64,000 nucleotides of DNA. Source: Amycolatopsis pithecellobii. Lineage in GTDB: Bacteria; Actinomycetota; Actinomycetes; Mycobacteriales; Pseudonocardiaceae. This document shows, one piece after another, positions 37,679-46,801 of the stretch. A program made the translations under genes and the position numbers. The stretch's first letter is position 1, and each line of letters opens with the position of its first letter. The stretch spans positions 17,287 to 81,286 of the forward strand of contig NZ_WMBA01000032.1 in the NCBI RefSeq assembly GCF_009707865.1. The letters are read 5' to 3'. A model generated the notes under the pieces. That model was not told the DNA's origin. It searched no databases and worked only from the letters and a program-made list of their open reading frames with translations.

Positions 37679-39228
37679 GTGGACGGCGGGCGGTCAAGCG
37701 GGCGCTGATCGGTGTTTCGGACAAGGCAGGCCTGCTGGAGCTCGGTACCGGCCTGCATGCCGCCGGGGTGGAGATCGTGTCCACCGGTGGCACGGCGAAG
37801 ACACTGGCCGATGCCGGGGTGCCGGTCACCCCGGTCGAGCAGGTCACCGGATTCCCGGAATCCCTGGATGGCCGGGTGAAGACACTGCACCCGCGGGTGC
37901 ACGCCGGGCTGCTCGCCGACCGGAACCGGCCTGAGCACGTCGAGCAGCTGCGCGAGCTGGACATCGCGCCGTTCGACCTGCTGGTGGTGAACCTGTACCC
38001 GTTCCGCGAAACCGTGGCGTCCGGGGCGAGCCCCGAGGACTGTGTCGAGAACATCGACATCGGCGGTCCGGCGATGGTTCGTGCCGCGGCGAAGAACCAC
38101 GGGAGTGTCGCGGTCGTCGTCGATCCGACGCGGTACGACTGGGTGCTCGAGCGTGTCCGGGACGGCGGGTTCGACTTCGCCGACCGCAAACTTCTTGCCG
38201 CGCAAGCCTTTGCGCACACCGCCGCGTATGACATGGCGGTGTCGGCGTGGTTCGCCAACTCCTACGCGCCCGCGGACGACTCCGGGTTCCCCGACGTCAC
38301 CGGTGCGACCTGGGAGCGTGGCGAGGTCCTGCGCTACGGCGAGAACCCGCACCAGAACGCGGCGGTGTACAAGCACTGGCGGCCCGGGCTCGCGCATGCC
38401 GAACAGTTGCACGGCAAAGCGATGTCCTACAACAACTACGTCGACACCGAGGCCGCGCGCCGGGCGGCGGCGGACTTCACCGAGCCGGCGGTCGCGATCA
38501 TCAAGCATGCCAATCCATGCGGGATCGCGGTCGGCGCCGATATCGCGGAGGCACACCGGAAAGCCCACGCGTGCGACCCGGTTTCCGCCTACGGTGGGGT
38601 GATCGCCAGCAATGGACCGGTCACGCTCGAGGCGGCGGAGCAGATCGCCGAGGTGTTCACCGAAGTCGTGCTCGCACCCTCGTTCGATGACGACGCGCTG
38701 GATGTGTTGCGGCAGAAGAAGAACATCCGGTTGCTGCGGTTGCCGCAGCTGACCAACCCGGACCCGATCGAGTTCCGCCCGATCTCCGGCGGTCTGCTCG
38801 TGCAGACGGTCGACCGGATCGACGCACCCGGTGACAACCCGGCGAACTGGACGCTGGCGACCGGTGAGGCGGCGGACGAAGGGACGTTGGCGGACCTCGA
38901 GTTCGCGTGGCGGTCGCTGCGTGCGGTGAAGTCGAACGCGATTCTGCTGGCCCACGACCGCGCGACCGTCGGGGTCGGCATGGGGCAGGTGAACCGCGTC
39001 GACTCGTCGCGGCTTGCCGTGCAGCGGGCCGGTGAGCGGGCGAAAGGCGCGGTGGCGGCGTCCGATGCGTTCTTCCCGTTCCCCGACGGACTCGAGGTGC
39101 TCCTCGAAGCCGGCGTCCGGGCCGTTGTGCAACCCGGCGGATCCATCCGGGACGCCGAAGTGATCGCGGCGGCCGAGGAAGCCGGCGTGACCCTGTACCT
39201 CACCGGGACGCGGCACTTCACGCACTGA
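37675..39228 (+). CDS. purH: Bifunctional AICAR transformylase / IMP cyclohydrolase PurH
   Basis: PurH carries out the last two steps to IMP. The N-terminal IMP cyclohydrolase has [15 protein letters not shown] and [13 protein letters not shown]; the C-terminal AICAR transformylase has the catalytic Lys-His in [13 protein letters not shown]. The 517-residue length is normal and it ends [16 protein letters not shown] 37675 overlaps the purN stop by four bases. IMP made here feeds guaB and guaA located earlier in the window. Confidence 0.97.
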   Translation: MSGRRAVKRALIGVSDKAGLLELGTGLHAAGVEIVSTGGTAKTLADAGVPVTPVEQVTGFPESLDGRVKTLHPRVHAGLLADRNRPEHVEQLRELDIAPFDLLVVNLYPFRETVASGASPEDCVENIDIGGPAMVRAAAKNHGSVAVVVDPTRYDWVLERVRDGGFDFADRKLLAAQAFAHTAAYDMAVSAWFANSYAPADDSGFPDVTGATWERGEVLRYGENPHQNAAVYKHWRPGLAHAEQLHGKAMSYNNYVDTEAARRAAADFTEPAVAIIKHANPCGIAVGADIAEAHRKAHACDPVSAYGGVIASNGPVTLEAAEQIAEVFTEVVLAPSFDDDALDVLRQKKNIRLLRLPQLTNPDPIEFRPISGGLLVQTVDRIDAPGDNPANWTLATGEAADEGTLADLEFAWRSLRAVKSNAILLAHDRATVGVGMGQVNRVDSSRLAVQRAGERAKGAVAASDAFFPFPDGLEVLLEAGVRAVVQPGGSIRDAEVIAAAEEAGVTLYLTGTRHFTH

Positions 39229-39323
39229 CCGTGCGATCGTCCACAATGGAGCGTTCCGCTTCGAGGCAAGTCGCCGTAGTGCGGCCTTGACAGCTGGACG
39301 GGAGGCGTTGCAGACTAAAGGAG

Positions 39324-39339
39324 TCGAACATCAGTTCGA
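39324..39339 (+). promoter_or_regulatory. Perfect LexA (SOS) box of the mutasome operon
   Basis: TCGAAC at 39324-39329, ATCA, then GTTCGA at 39334-39339, flanked by matching GAG/CTC bases, is an ideal actinobacterial LexA site. It lies 77 bp before the imuA' start and should repress imuA', imuB and dnaE2 until DNA damage. Confidence 0.93.
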
Positions 39340-39415
39340 CTCACCGTCTTCCCCGCGGTGACTGTTCCACTCTGCCTGGCGGAGTGGGAAGGCGTCGAGG
39401 GGAAGGTGGTGTGCG

Positions 39416-40447
39416 GTGCCGGCTGCGTTGTCCGAGGTGAGCGAACCGGTCGCGGGTCCGTCTCGGGATGCTGATGCCGCGGACGGTGGCCGGGTGGTGG
39501 CTCTGCCGGCCGTCGCCGAGCTGGCGGCCCTGCCGGGGGTCAGCACGGCGGGCAGGGTGGCGCATGCCCGGGTGAAGGCGCGGTGGACGGAGCACGTCCT
39601 TCCTCAAGGGACGGCGGCAGTCCTGCCGGTGCGGCGGGAACTGCGTGCTCTGTTGCCGGACGGTGGTTTGCGGCGGGGCAGCACGGTGTCGGTGCGCGGG
39701 TCGACTTCGCTGCTGTTCGCGCTGCTGTCGGAGGCCACCGCGACCGGGTCGTGGGCGGCCGCGGTGGGGATGCCGAACCTTGGCCTGGTGGCGGCGGGAG
39801 AGTTCGGCGTCGAGGTCGATCGGCTGGCGCTGGTGCCCCGGCCCGGGGCGGATCTTGTCCCGGTGACCGCAGCGCTGCTCGACGGCATGGACCTTGTCGT
39901 GGTGGGCTCCGGTGGCATGGCCCCTTCGGTGGCGCGGCGGCTTTCGGCGCGGGCGCGTTACCGGGGGGCCGTGCTGTTGTCGCTGGGCCCGTGGCCGGGC
40001 GCGGAGCTGGAGCTGGAATACGAGGCCGGTCCATGGGCGGGCATTGACGCGGGGTCCGGGTACCTGCGTGCCCGTCAGGCCGGGGTCCGGGTCACCCGCC
40101 GTGGGGCCGCGGCTCGGCTCGTGGATCTCGGGTGGGAAGCCGCGGTGTCCGACCTCGGCCAGGAGGGTGCGCCGCGGGAAAGCTGGGAAGCCGCGCGCCT
40201 GCCCGCTGCTCGTGGCTGGGGAGAGGTCGCGGAACTGGACTGGGGCACGATCTGCGCGGATGGGCAGGAGTCCTCCCTGGCTGCTGATCCCGCGGAAGCC
40301 ATTCCCGCGCCACGGGATGGTGGGCGCGCCGTTCTTCGATTCGCCGCGTTTGGCGAGGGAGCGTCTTCGCCACGGTCTGCCGGCCCTGGCGAGGAGGGCG
40401 CCGATCCTCCTCAGGAAGGTGAGCTCCTCTGGGAGGGGGTCGGATGA
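39416..40447 (+). CDS. imuA': ImuA' mutasome protein (RecA-like)
   Basis: ImuA' is the first component of the actinobacterial mutasome; it interacts with ImuB and is needed for DnaE2-dependent induced mutagenesis. The protein (343 residues) has a degenerate RecA-like core, for example RELRALLPDGGLRRGSTVSV, TSLLFALLSEATATGSW and DLVVVGSGGMAPSVARRL. It has no intact Walker A, which is typical of this group. GTG 39416 follows GAAGGTGGT. The stop overlaps imuB (ATGA) and a LexA box lies upstream. Confidence 0.9.
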   Translation: MPAALSEVSEPVAGPSRDADAADGGRVVALPAVAELAALPGVSTAGRVAHARVKARWTEHVLPQGTAAVLPVRRELRALLPDGGLRRGSTVSVRGSTSLLFALLSEATATGSWAAAVGMPNLGLVAAGEFGVEVDRLALVPRPGADLVPVTAALLDGMDLVVVGSGGMAPSVARRLSARARYRGAVLLSLGPWPGAELELEYEAGPWAGIDAGSGYLRARQAGVRVTRRGAAARLVDLGWEAAVSDLGQEGAPRESWEAARLPAARGWGEVAELDWGTICADGQESSLAADPAEAIPAPRDGGRAVLRFAAFGEGASSPRSAGPGEEGADPPQEGELLWEGVG

Positions 40448-42003
40448 GTCTTCCCCAGCGGTTGCTCGCCGTGTGGTGCCCGGACTGGCCGGTGATCGCC
40501 GCGGGGCTGGCGGAGGGGGTGCCGGCGCATCTGCCCGCCGCGGTGATCGCCGCGAATCGGGTTGTCGCCTGTTCCGCCATCGCCAGAGTGGCCGGTGTCC
40601 AGCGTGGTGTGCGGCGCAGGGAAGCGCAGGCCCGCTGCCCCGAACTGACCGTGTTCGCCAGTGACGAGGGCAGGGACGCGCGGCTGTTCGAACCCATCGC
40701 GGCCGCCGTCGAGGAGCTTGTCGTCGGTGTCGAAGTAGTACACCCCGGCCTTGTCGTGGTCCCCGTCGACGGGGCGGCCGGCTACTTCGGCGGCGAGCAG
40801 GCCCTCGCCGAACTCCTGCTGGACCAGGTGTCCGCCCACACGGGCGTCGAGTGCCAGATCGGCATCGCCGACGGGCTCTTCGGGGCGACACTCGCCGCGC
40901 ACCGCTCCGTGATCGTCCAACGTGGGTCCACAAAGGACTTCCTAGCCCCGTTGAGCGTCGCCGTGCTCGACCAGCCGGATACCGAACGTACAGAACTCGT
41001 GGACCTGTTGCGGCGCTTGGGTTTACGCACCCTCGGTGCGTTCGCCGAACTCACCGGGCGAGACGTGGTTTCGCGTTTCGGCACCACGGGACTGCTCGCG
41101 CACAGGCTCGCGCGCGGGCAGTCCGAGCGGCCGCCGCACCGCCGCCGTCCCCCACCGGAACTGTCCGTCGGTCAGGAACTCGACCCGCCGCTGGATCGGG
41201 TGGACGCCGCGGTCTTCCTGGCCAAGACCCTCGCCGGGCGCTTTCACGCCGGGCTCGCCGCGCACGGGCTGGCCTGTACCCGCCTCGGCATCTACGCCGC
41301 CACCGAACGCGGCGAGGAACTGAGCCGGGTCTGGTGCTGCGCGGAACCCCTTACCGCGCAAGGGATCGCCGACCGGGTCCGCTGGCAGTTCGAGGGCTGG
41401 CTGAACGCGCGCAACCGGCCGACGGGCGGTGCCGTCCGGTTACGGCTCGAACCGGAGGAGACCGTCGAAGGGGCGTCCCTGCAACTCGGTCTGTGGCGCG
41501 GCGGAATGAGCGAGCAGGATGAGCGCGCCGGCCGGGCACTCGTCCGGGTGCAGAGCATGCTGGGGCCGGAAAGCGCTTTCACCGCGGTACTCGACGGTGG
41601 CCGCGGGCCGGCCGAGCGGGCCCGGCTGGTGCCGTGGGGTGATCGCCGCGAAGTGACCAGCCCACCGGAAATGACCTGGCCAGGCCGATTACCGGCACCT
41701 TCCCCGGCGACGGTGTTCGCCGAGCCGGTACCGGCGAGGGTCACCGACGCCGCGGGGCAAGCCGTTTCGCTCACCCGGCGCCAGGGGTTCGAGGCGCCGC
41801 CGTCCATGGTGACGTTGCCCCGCACGAAACCGCGGCAGGTCCTGGACTGGGCAGGCCCGTGGCTGGTGGAACCGCGCTGGGGAGAGACCGGCGGCTGCGT
41901 CCGGATCCAGGTGCTGCTGGCCGGTGAGCCGGAACTGGCGGTGCTGCTCACCGGCACGTTCCAGGAAAGTCCGAAGTGGACAGTTGAGGGAGTGTACGAC
42001 TGA
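40444..42003 (+). CDS. imuB: ImuB, non-catalytic Y-family polymerase, mutasome clamp adapter
   Basis: ImuB has a Y-family polymerase fold (RLLAVWCPDWPVIAAGLAEG at the start, little-finger domain to about residue 330). The catalytic Ser-Ile-Asp-Glu motif is replaced by VPVDGAAG, so polymerase activity is not expected. QLGLW at residues 347-351 is a clear beta-clamp-binding motif like that of mycobacterial ImuB. Its role is to recruit DnaE2 and ImuA' to the sliding clamp at lesions. It overlaps imuA' by four bases and the small downstream ORF by one. Confidence 0.93.
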   Translation: MSLPQRLLAVWCPDWPVIAAGLAEGVPAHLPAAVIAANRVVACSAIARVAGVQRGVRRREAQARCPELTVFASDEGRDARLFEPIAAAVEELVVGVEVVHPGLVVVPVDGAAGYFGGEQALAELLLDQVSAHTGVECQIGIADGLFGATLAAHRSVIVQRGSTKDFLAPLSVAVLDQPDTERTELVDLLRRLGLRTLGAFAELTGRDVVSRFGTTGLLAHRLARGQSERPPHRRRPPPELSVGQELDPPLDRVDAAVFLAKTLAGRFHAGLAAHGLACTRLGIYAATERGEELSRVWCCAEPLTAQGIADRVRWQFEGWLNARNRPTGGAVRLRLEPEETVEGASLQLGLWRGGMSEQDERAGRALVRVQSMLGPESAFTAVLDGGRGPAERARLVPWGDRREVTSPPEMTWPGRLPAPSPATVFAEPVPARVTDAAGQAVSLTRRQGFEAPPSMVTLPRTKPRQVLDWAGPWLVEPRWGETGGCVRIQVLLAGEPELAVLLTGTFQESPKWTVEGVYD

Positions 42004-42116
42004 TGGAAGACGAGTTCCTTCGCGACATCCGGCAGTGGTTGCTGGAACGACGTGCGGATCAGGCAACCCAACCCGAGGAACCGTGGATCCCGTTGCCGAG
42101 AACACCACTGGAGTGA
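42003..42116 (+). CDS. 37-residue ORF between imuB and dnaE2
   Basis: ATG 42003 shares its A with the imuB stop (TGATG), and the TGA at 42114-42116 lies 3 bases before the dnaE2 start. The product starts MEDEFLRDIRQWLLERRADQ and ends in a Pro-rich stretch with PWIPLPRTP. It has an amphipathic helix predicted at 3-18 and a basic-acidic pattern, with no membrane segment. Coupling on both sides is that of a real gene in an SOS operon, so it may be an extra mutasome component or only a coupling peptide that keeps ribosomes on the message. I know of no named family. Confidence 0.6.
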   Translation: MEDEFLRDIRQWLLERRADQATQPEEPWIPLPRTPLE

Positions 42117-42119
42117 CGT

Positions 42120-45100
42120 ATGGGATGGAACAATCCGGCCGTCCCGTGGTGGCAGCTGGAACGCACGCTCAGCGGCAAACCCGTCCCGGCCGACGGCGGG
42201 GACAGCCCGGCGTTCAGCCGCAAGCGCGAGGGCTACCTGCGGCCACCGGACTTCCCGCCGGTCCGCGCGGACGACTACGGCGGTGGCCGTGACCGGGTGC
42301 CGTATGCCGAGCTGCACTGCCATTCGAATTTCAGCTTCCTCGACGGGGCAAGCGATCCCGAGGAGCTCGTGGAGGAGGCGGCGCGGCTGGAGCTGGACGC
42401 CATCGCACTCACCGACCACGACGGCATGTACGGCGTCGTCCGGTTCGCCGACGCGGCAAGGGAACTCGGCATCCGGACGGTCTTCGGCACCGAGCTGAGC
42501 TTCGGGCTTTCCGCGCCACAGAACGGAATCGCCGACCCGGAGGGCGAGCACCTGCTGCTGCTGGCCCAGGAGGAAGCCGGGTATGCCGCGCTGTGCCGGG
42601 CGATCACCGCTGGGCAGCTGCGCGGGCACGACGTCGGCCTGCCGAAGGAAACACGCGCGGAAAAGGGCCGCCCGGTATATGACCTGGAGGCCGTGGCGTC
42701 GGAGGTGTCCGGCAAGGCCGTGGTGCTCACCGGCTGCCGCAAAGGCGCGGTGCGCCAGGCATTGCGCCGGACGGGACCGCCCGGGGCGGCCAGGGAGATC
42801 CGCAGGCTGATGGACCTGTTCGGGCGCCGGCAGGTGTACGTCGAGCTGCTCGACCACGGTCATCCCACGGACAGCGCGCACAACGACGTCCTCGCCGGGC
42901 TCGCGGAACGGCTGGGCGTGCACACAGTGGCCACCAACGCCGTGCACTACGCGACCCCCGACCGCGGCAGGCTCGCCGGTGCGATGGCGGCGATCCGTGC
43001 GCGGCGCGGGATCGACGAGATGGAGGGCTGGTTGCCGGGCGCCGGAAAGGCTTTCCTGCACTCGGGGGAGGAAATGGGGCGGCGGTTCGCCCGCTACCCG
43101 GGTGCGGTGCAGCGAGCCGCGTTGCTGGGCCTGCGCTGCGCGTTCGACCTGAAGCTGATGGCACCGGACCTGCCGCCGTTCGACGTTCCTGACGGCCACC
43201 GCACCGAGGCGGAATATCTGCGACATCTGGTGTACAAAGGGGCACGCAGAGAATACGGCTCGAAAATGGAGCGTCCGGACGCCTATGCGCAGCTCGAACA
43301 CGAGCTGGAGATCATCGAGAAACTGAACTTCCCCGGCTACTTCCTCATTGTCTGGGATATCGCGAACTTCTGCCGCCGCAGCGGAATCCTGTGCCAGGGC
43401 AGGGGATCGGCGGCCAACTCGGCGGTCTGCTTCGCGCTCGGCATCACCAAGGTCGACGCGGTGAAATGGCAGCTGCTGTTCGAGCGGTTCCTCGCCCCGG
43501 ACCGTGACGGCTATCCCGATATCGACCTGGACATCGAATCCGACCGGCGCGAAGAAGTCATCCAGTACGTCTATGAAAAGCACGGCAGGTTGCGGGCGGC
43601 CCAGGTGGCGAACGTGATCACCTACCGCGCCAAGTCGGCGATCCGCGATTCCGCCCGCGCGCTCGGTTTTTCACCGGGACAGCAGGACGCGTGGAGCAAG
43701 CAGATCGACCGCTGGGGACCGTTGCAGGCCACCAAGGAAGACCACGATCACGATATCCCGGCGCCGGTGCTGGAACTGGCGATCGCGCTGGAGGATTTCC
43801 CCCGGCACTTGGGCATCCACTCCGGGGGCATGGTGCTCTGCGACCGGCCGGTCAGCGAGGTGTGCCCGGTCGAATGGGCGCGGATGGCCGATCGCAGCGT
43901 GCTGCAGTGGGAAAAGGACGACTGCGCGTCCGCCGGGCTGGTCAAGTTCGACCTGCTCGGGCTCGGCATGTTGTCGGCGCTGCGCTACATGATGGAGCTG
44001 ATGCGTGACCACAAGGGCGAGGAAGTCGAGCTGGGCAAGCTGAATCTGAAGGACGAGAAGATTTACGAGATGCTGCGGCGCGCCGATGCCATCGGGGTGT
44101 TCCAGGTGGAAAGCCGGGCGCAGCTGGCGACGTTGCCCAGACTCAAACCGAAGAATTTCTATGACCTCGCGGTGGAGGTGGCGTTGATCCGGCCGGGCCC
44201 GATCCAGGGCGGGTCGGTGCATCCCTATATCCAGCGCCGGAAAGAAAAGGAGGAAACGGGAAAGGCAAGGCCGGAGTGGTACGACCATCCGCTGCTCGAG
44301 AACGCACTCGGCAAGACCTTGGGTGTGCCGCTGTTCCAGGAACAGATGATGCAGATCGCGCTGGACGTCGCGGATTTCACCGCCGCGGAGGCCGACGAGC
44401 TGCGGCATGCCATGGGGGCCAAGCGATCGAAGAAAAGAATGGAGCGGTTACGCCGGCGCTTCTACGAAGGTGCCGCGGATAAAGGTATCGGGGAAGAGCT
44501 CGCCGGGCGCATCTTCGAGAAGCTGAAAGCGTTCGCGAACTTCGGTTTCCCGGAAAGTCATGCGCTGAGTTTCGCCTACCTGGTGTTCGCCAGCGCGCAT
44601 TTCAAGTACTACCACCCGGACGCGTTCTGCGCGGGACTGCTGCGGGCGCAGCCGATGGGGTTCTACTCGCCGCAGTCTCTCGTCGCCGACGCGCGGCGGC
44701 ACGGGGTGACCGTGCGTGGCCCGGATGTCAACGCCAGCCTTCCGCACGCCACCCTCGAACCCGACGGGGAGTACCACGCGGTGCGGGTCGGGCTCGGGGA
44801 GGTGCGGCTGATCGGGGACACACTGGCGAAAACCCTTGTCGAGGAACGGGAAAGTGGTGGCCCGTACGCCGGCATGTCCGATGTGGCGCGGCGCGTGCGG
44901 CTGACAAGGCCGCAGGTCGAGGCGCTGGCCACCGCGGGCGCGTTCGGTTGTTTCCCGGACATCAGCGGTGACCGGCGGCGTGCGCTGTGGGCGGCGGGCG
45001 CGGTCGCCGAGGAGCGGCCGGAGAAGCTTCCCGGCACCGAGGTCGGGACGAGCGCGCCGATGCTGCCCGGGATGGACCGGATCGACGTCGCCGCCGCCGA

Positions 45101-45485
45101 CGTCTGGGCCACCGGCCTGTCCCCGGACAGTTTCCCCACCCAGTTCATCCGTGACCGGCTCGACGCGCTCGGCGTGGTGCCCGCCGTGAAACTGTCCGAT
45201 GTCGAGGCCGGCAAGCGGGTGCTCGTCGGCGGTGCGGTCACCCACCGGCAGCGTCCGGCGACGGCGGGCGGGATCACGTTCCTCAACCTCGAAGACGAGA
45301 CGGGCATGGTGAACGTCATCTGCACTGCCGGGCTGTGGGCGCGCTACCACCGCATCGCCCGTGGCAGCCAGGCGATGCTGGTGCGCGGCGTGGTGGAGCG
45401 CGCCGACGGGGTGGTGAGCCTGCTCGCGGACCAGTTGCGAGACCTGCCGATGCGGATCACCGCGAAATCGCGGGATTTCCGATGA
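42120..45485 (+). CDS. dnaE2: Error-prone DNA polymerase DnaE2
   Basis: This 1121-residue C-family polymerase performs translesion synthesis in the SOS response. It has the PHP domain near the N-terminus (YAELHCHSNFSFLDGAS, ALTDHDGMYG), the palm with PDIDLDIESDRR holding catalytic Asp residues, and GRGSAANSAVCFALGIT. The fingers, (HhH)2 region and C-terminal OB fold (GITFLNLEDETGMVNVI) are all present. It ends two bases before the convergent methyltransferase gene. Last gene of the LexA-controlled operon. Confidence 0.96.
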   Translation: MGWNNPAVPWWQLERTLSGKPVPADGGDSPAFSRKREGYLRPPDFPPVRADDYGGGRDRVPYAELHCHSNFSFLDGASDPEELVEEAARLELDAIALTDHDGMYGVVRFADAARELGIRTVFGTELSFGLSAPQNGIADPEGEHLLLLAQEEAGYAALCRAITAGQLRGHDVGLPKETRAEKGRPVYDLEAVASEVSGKAVVLTGCRKGAVRQALRRTGPPGAAREIRRLMDLFGRRQVYVELLDHGHPTDSAHNDVLAGLAERLGVHTVATNAVHYATPDRGRLAGAMAAIRARRGIDEMEGWLPGAGKAFLHSGEEMGRRFARYPGAVQRAALLGLRCAFDLKLMAPDLPPFDVPDGHRTEAEYLRHLVYKGARREYGSKMERPDAYAQLEHELEIIEKLNFPGYFLIVWDIANFCRRSGILCQGRGSAANSAVCFALGITKVDAVKWQLLFERFLAPDRDGYPDIDLDIESDRREEVIQYVYEKHGRLRAAQVANVITYRAKSAIRDSARALGFSPGQQDAWSKQIDRWGPLQATKEDHDHDIPAPVLELAIALEDFPRHLGIHSGGMVLCDRPVSEVCPVEWARMADRSVLQWEKDDCASAGLVKFDLLGLGMLSALRYMMELMRDHKGEEVELGKLNLKDEKIYEMLRRADAIGVFQVESRAQLATLPRLKPKNFYDLAVEVALIRPGPIQGGSVHPYIQRRKEKEETGKARPEWYDHPLLENALGKTLGVPLFQEQMMQIALDVADFTAAEADELRHAMGAKRSKKRMERLRRRFYEGAADKGIGEELAGRIFEKLKAFANFGFPESHALSFAYLVFASAHFKYYHPDAFCAGLLRAQPMGFYSPQSLVADARRHGVTVRGPDVNASLPHATLEPDGEYHAVRVGLGEVRLIGDTLAKTLVEERESGGPYAGMSDVARRVRLTRPQVEALATAGAFGCFPDISGDRRRALWAAGAVAEERPEKLPGTEVGTSAPMLPGMDRIDVAAADVWATGLSPDSFPTQFIRDRLDALGVVPAVKLSDVEAGKRVLVGGAVTHRQRPATAGGITFLNLEDETGMVNVICTAGLWARYHRIARGSQAMLVRGVVERADGVVSLLADQLRDLPMRITAKSRDFR

Positions 45486-45487
45486 AC

Positions 45488-46171
45488 TCAGCGCATCCGG
45501 AATGTGAAGTACTCGACCCGCCAGCCGTCCCTGGTCAGCTCCTGACTGCCGAGCACCTCGCTGGTGAAGCCGGCGTCCGCGGCCAGTTGTTTCAGGTACG
45601 GCAAGTCACCGCTGGTACCGAAGAAGATCAGCATCCGGCCGCGGACGGTCAGATGTGCGCGGGCATCGCGGAAAAAGGCTTTCAGCGCCCGGTAGTCCTC
45701 GTCGGTGATCGCCGCCTCGAACAGATCCCGCGGGGCGAACCAGCGGAACGGCGGATCGAACACAATCAGGTCGAACCGGCCTTCGACAGCGTCGAAAACG
45801 TCGCTGTGCCGCACGGTGATCCGCCCGCCGACACCGTTGCGCTCCGCGTTGTCCTTCGCCGCGGCCAGCGCATGCGGGTTGATGTCGACGGCCACGACAT
45901 CGCGGGACCGCGACGCGGCGAGGATCGCGTTGACACCGCTGCCGGTGCCCATGTCCAGCACCCGGTCGTCTGCCCGGACCTCCGCCAGCACGGCCTCGCC
46001 GAGCAGCGCCGAGGTCCCCGAGATCGGCATGACCTTCGGCGGCACCACGATCGTGTGGCCGAGGTAGGAGAAGGTCCGCACGTTCTCGTCGCGGATGCCC
46101 TTCGCGGCCTTCTCGTGCCAGCGATGGATCCGGTCGACGTCCTCAGGGGACAGCATCGGCTCGTGGCCCAT
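45488..46171 (-). CDS. SAM-dependent methyltransferase (class I, HemK/RsmC-like)
   Basis: This 227-residue protein has motif I VLDMGTGSGVNAILAA, the acidic VVAVDINPHALAAAKDNA, and FDPPFRWF in the place of the NPPY/DPPY motif of N-methyltransferases that act on glutamine or nucleobases. An N-terminal helical section (residues 1-55) precedes the Rossmann core. The target cannot be named; rRNA guanine or release-factor glutamine methylation are options. ATG 46171 is used. It is convergent with dnaE2 and divergent from the pentapeptide gene. Confidence 0.8.
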   Translation of the reverse strand: MGHEPMLSPEDVDRIHRWHEKAAKGIRDENVRTFSYLGHTIVVPPKVMPISGTSALLGEAVLAEVRADDRVLDMGTGSGVNAILAASRSRDVVAVDINPHALAAAKDNAERNGVGGRITVRHSDVFDAVEGRFDLIVFDPPFRWFAPRDLFEAAITDEDYRALKAFFRDARAHLTVRGRMLIFFGTSGDLPYLKQLAADAGFTSEVLGSQELTRDGWRVEYFTFRMR

Positions 46172-46197
46172 ACCCGTCAGTGTGCCAAGCTTCGCCC

Positions 46198-46746
46198 ATG
46201 GACGAAGCCGAAATGGGGGCGGACTACCGCGACGCGGTGCTGCCGGGTGTGCGGTGGGAGAAACGGAAGTTCGTGCGGTGTGACTTCGCCGAGGCCGACC
46301 TGCGCGGCCTCGTCACCCAGGGCTGCACCTTCGACGAGTGCGATTTCACCCGCGCCGATCTCGGCGAGTCGAAGCACGAGACGTCCGCGTTCCGCTCGTG
46401 CACTTTCGACCGGACCGTGTTGGCACAGGCGTCCTGGCGCGGTTGCTCACTGCTCGGTTCATCCTTTGTGGACTGCCGGATGCGCTCGATCACCGCCAGG
46501 GACACGGATTTCACGCTCGTCAGCCTCGCCCGGACGGATCTGCGCAAGCTCGACCTGTCCGGACTGCGGTTGCGCGAGTCGAACCTCATCGAGTCGAACC
46601 TGACGGACGTGAACCTGCGGGACGCTGACCTGCGTGGCGCGAAGATCGACGCGAACGCACTGGTGCAGGCGAAGTTCGCCGGTGCGAAGGTGGACGTGGA
46701 CACCGCGATCGCCTTCGCCGCGGCGCACGGTCTCGTCATCTCTTGA
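46198..46746 (+). CDS. Pentapeptide-repeat protein
   Basis: The 182-residue protein is composed of A-(D/N)-L-x-x type repeats, for example CDFAEADLRGLVTQGCTF, CDFTRADLGESK and LIESNLTDVNLRDADLRGA, forming a right-handed quadrilateral beta-helix. Family members such as MfpA mimic DNA and protect gyrase from quinolones, but many have no known target. There is no signal peptide. ATG 46198 is preferred over the in-frame start at 46180. It converges with the TNT-domain gene. Confidence 0.85.
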   Translation: MDEAEMGADYRDAVLPGVRWEKRKFVRCDFAEADLRGLVTQGCTFDECDFTRADLGESKHETSAFRSCTFDRTVLAQASWRGCSLLGSSFVDCRMRSITARDTDFTLVSLARTDLRKLDLSGLRLRESNLIESNLTDVNLRDADLRGAKIDANALVQAKFAGAKVDVDTAIAFAAAHGLVIS

Positions 46747-46758
46747 GCTGAACCCGCG

Positions 46759-46790
46759 AAAAACCGGCCTTCCGCAAGGGAAACCGGTTT
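46759..46790. terminator. Bidirectional stem-loop between convergent genes
   Basis: AAACCGG at 46761-46767 pairs with CCGGTTT at 46784-46790, with further CTT/AAG pairing inside. A-rich and T-rich flanks make it usable in both directions for the pentapeptide gene and the TNT-domain gene. Confidence 0.65.
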
Positions 46791-46801
46791 CTTCGCCGGG
46801 G

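Noticed and set aside
41292..43583. 763-codon minus-strand frame across imuB and dnaE2
   Set aside because: Antisense to two clear SOS polymerase genes and without any family signal.
46198..46746. Pentapeptide-repeat protein as the immunity factor of the neighbouring TNT-domain protein
   Set aside because: The genes converge and do not form an operon, and no known immunity factor for TNT has this fold.
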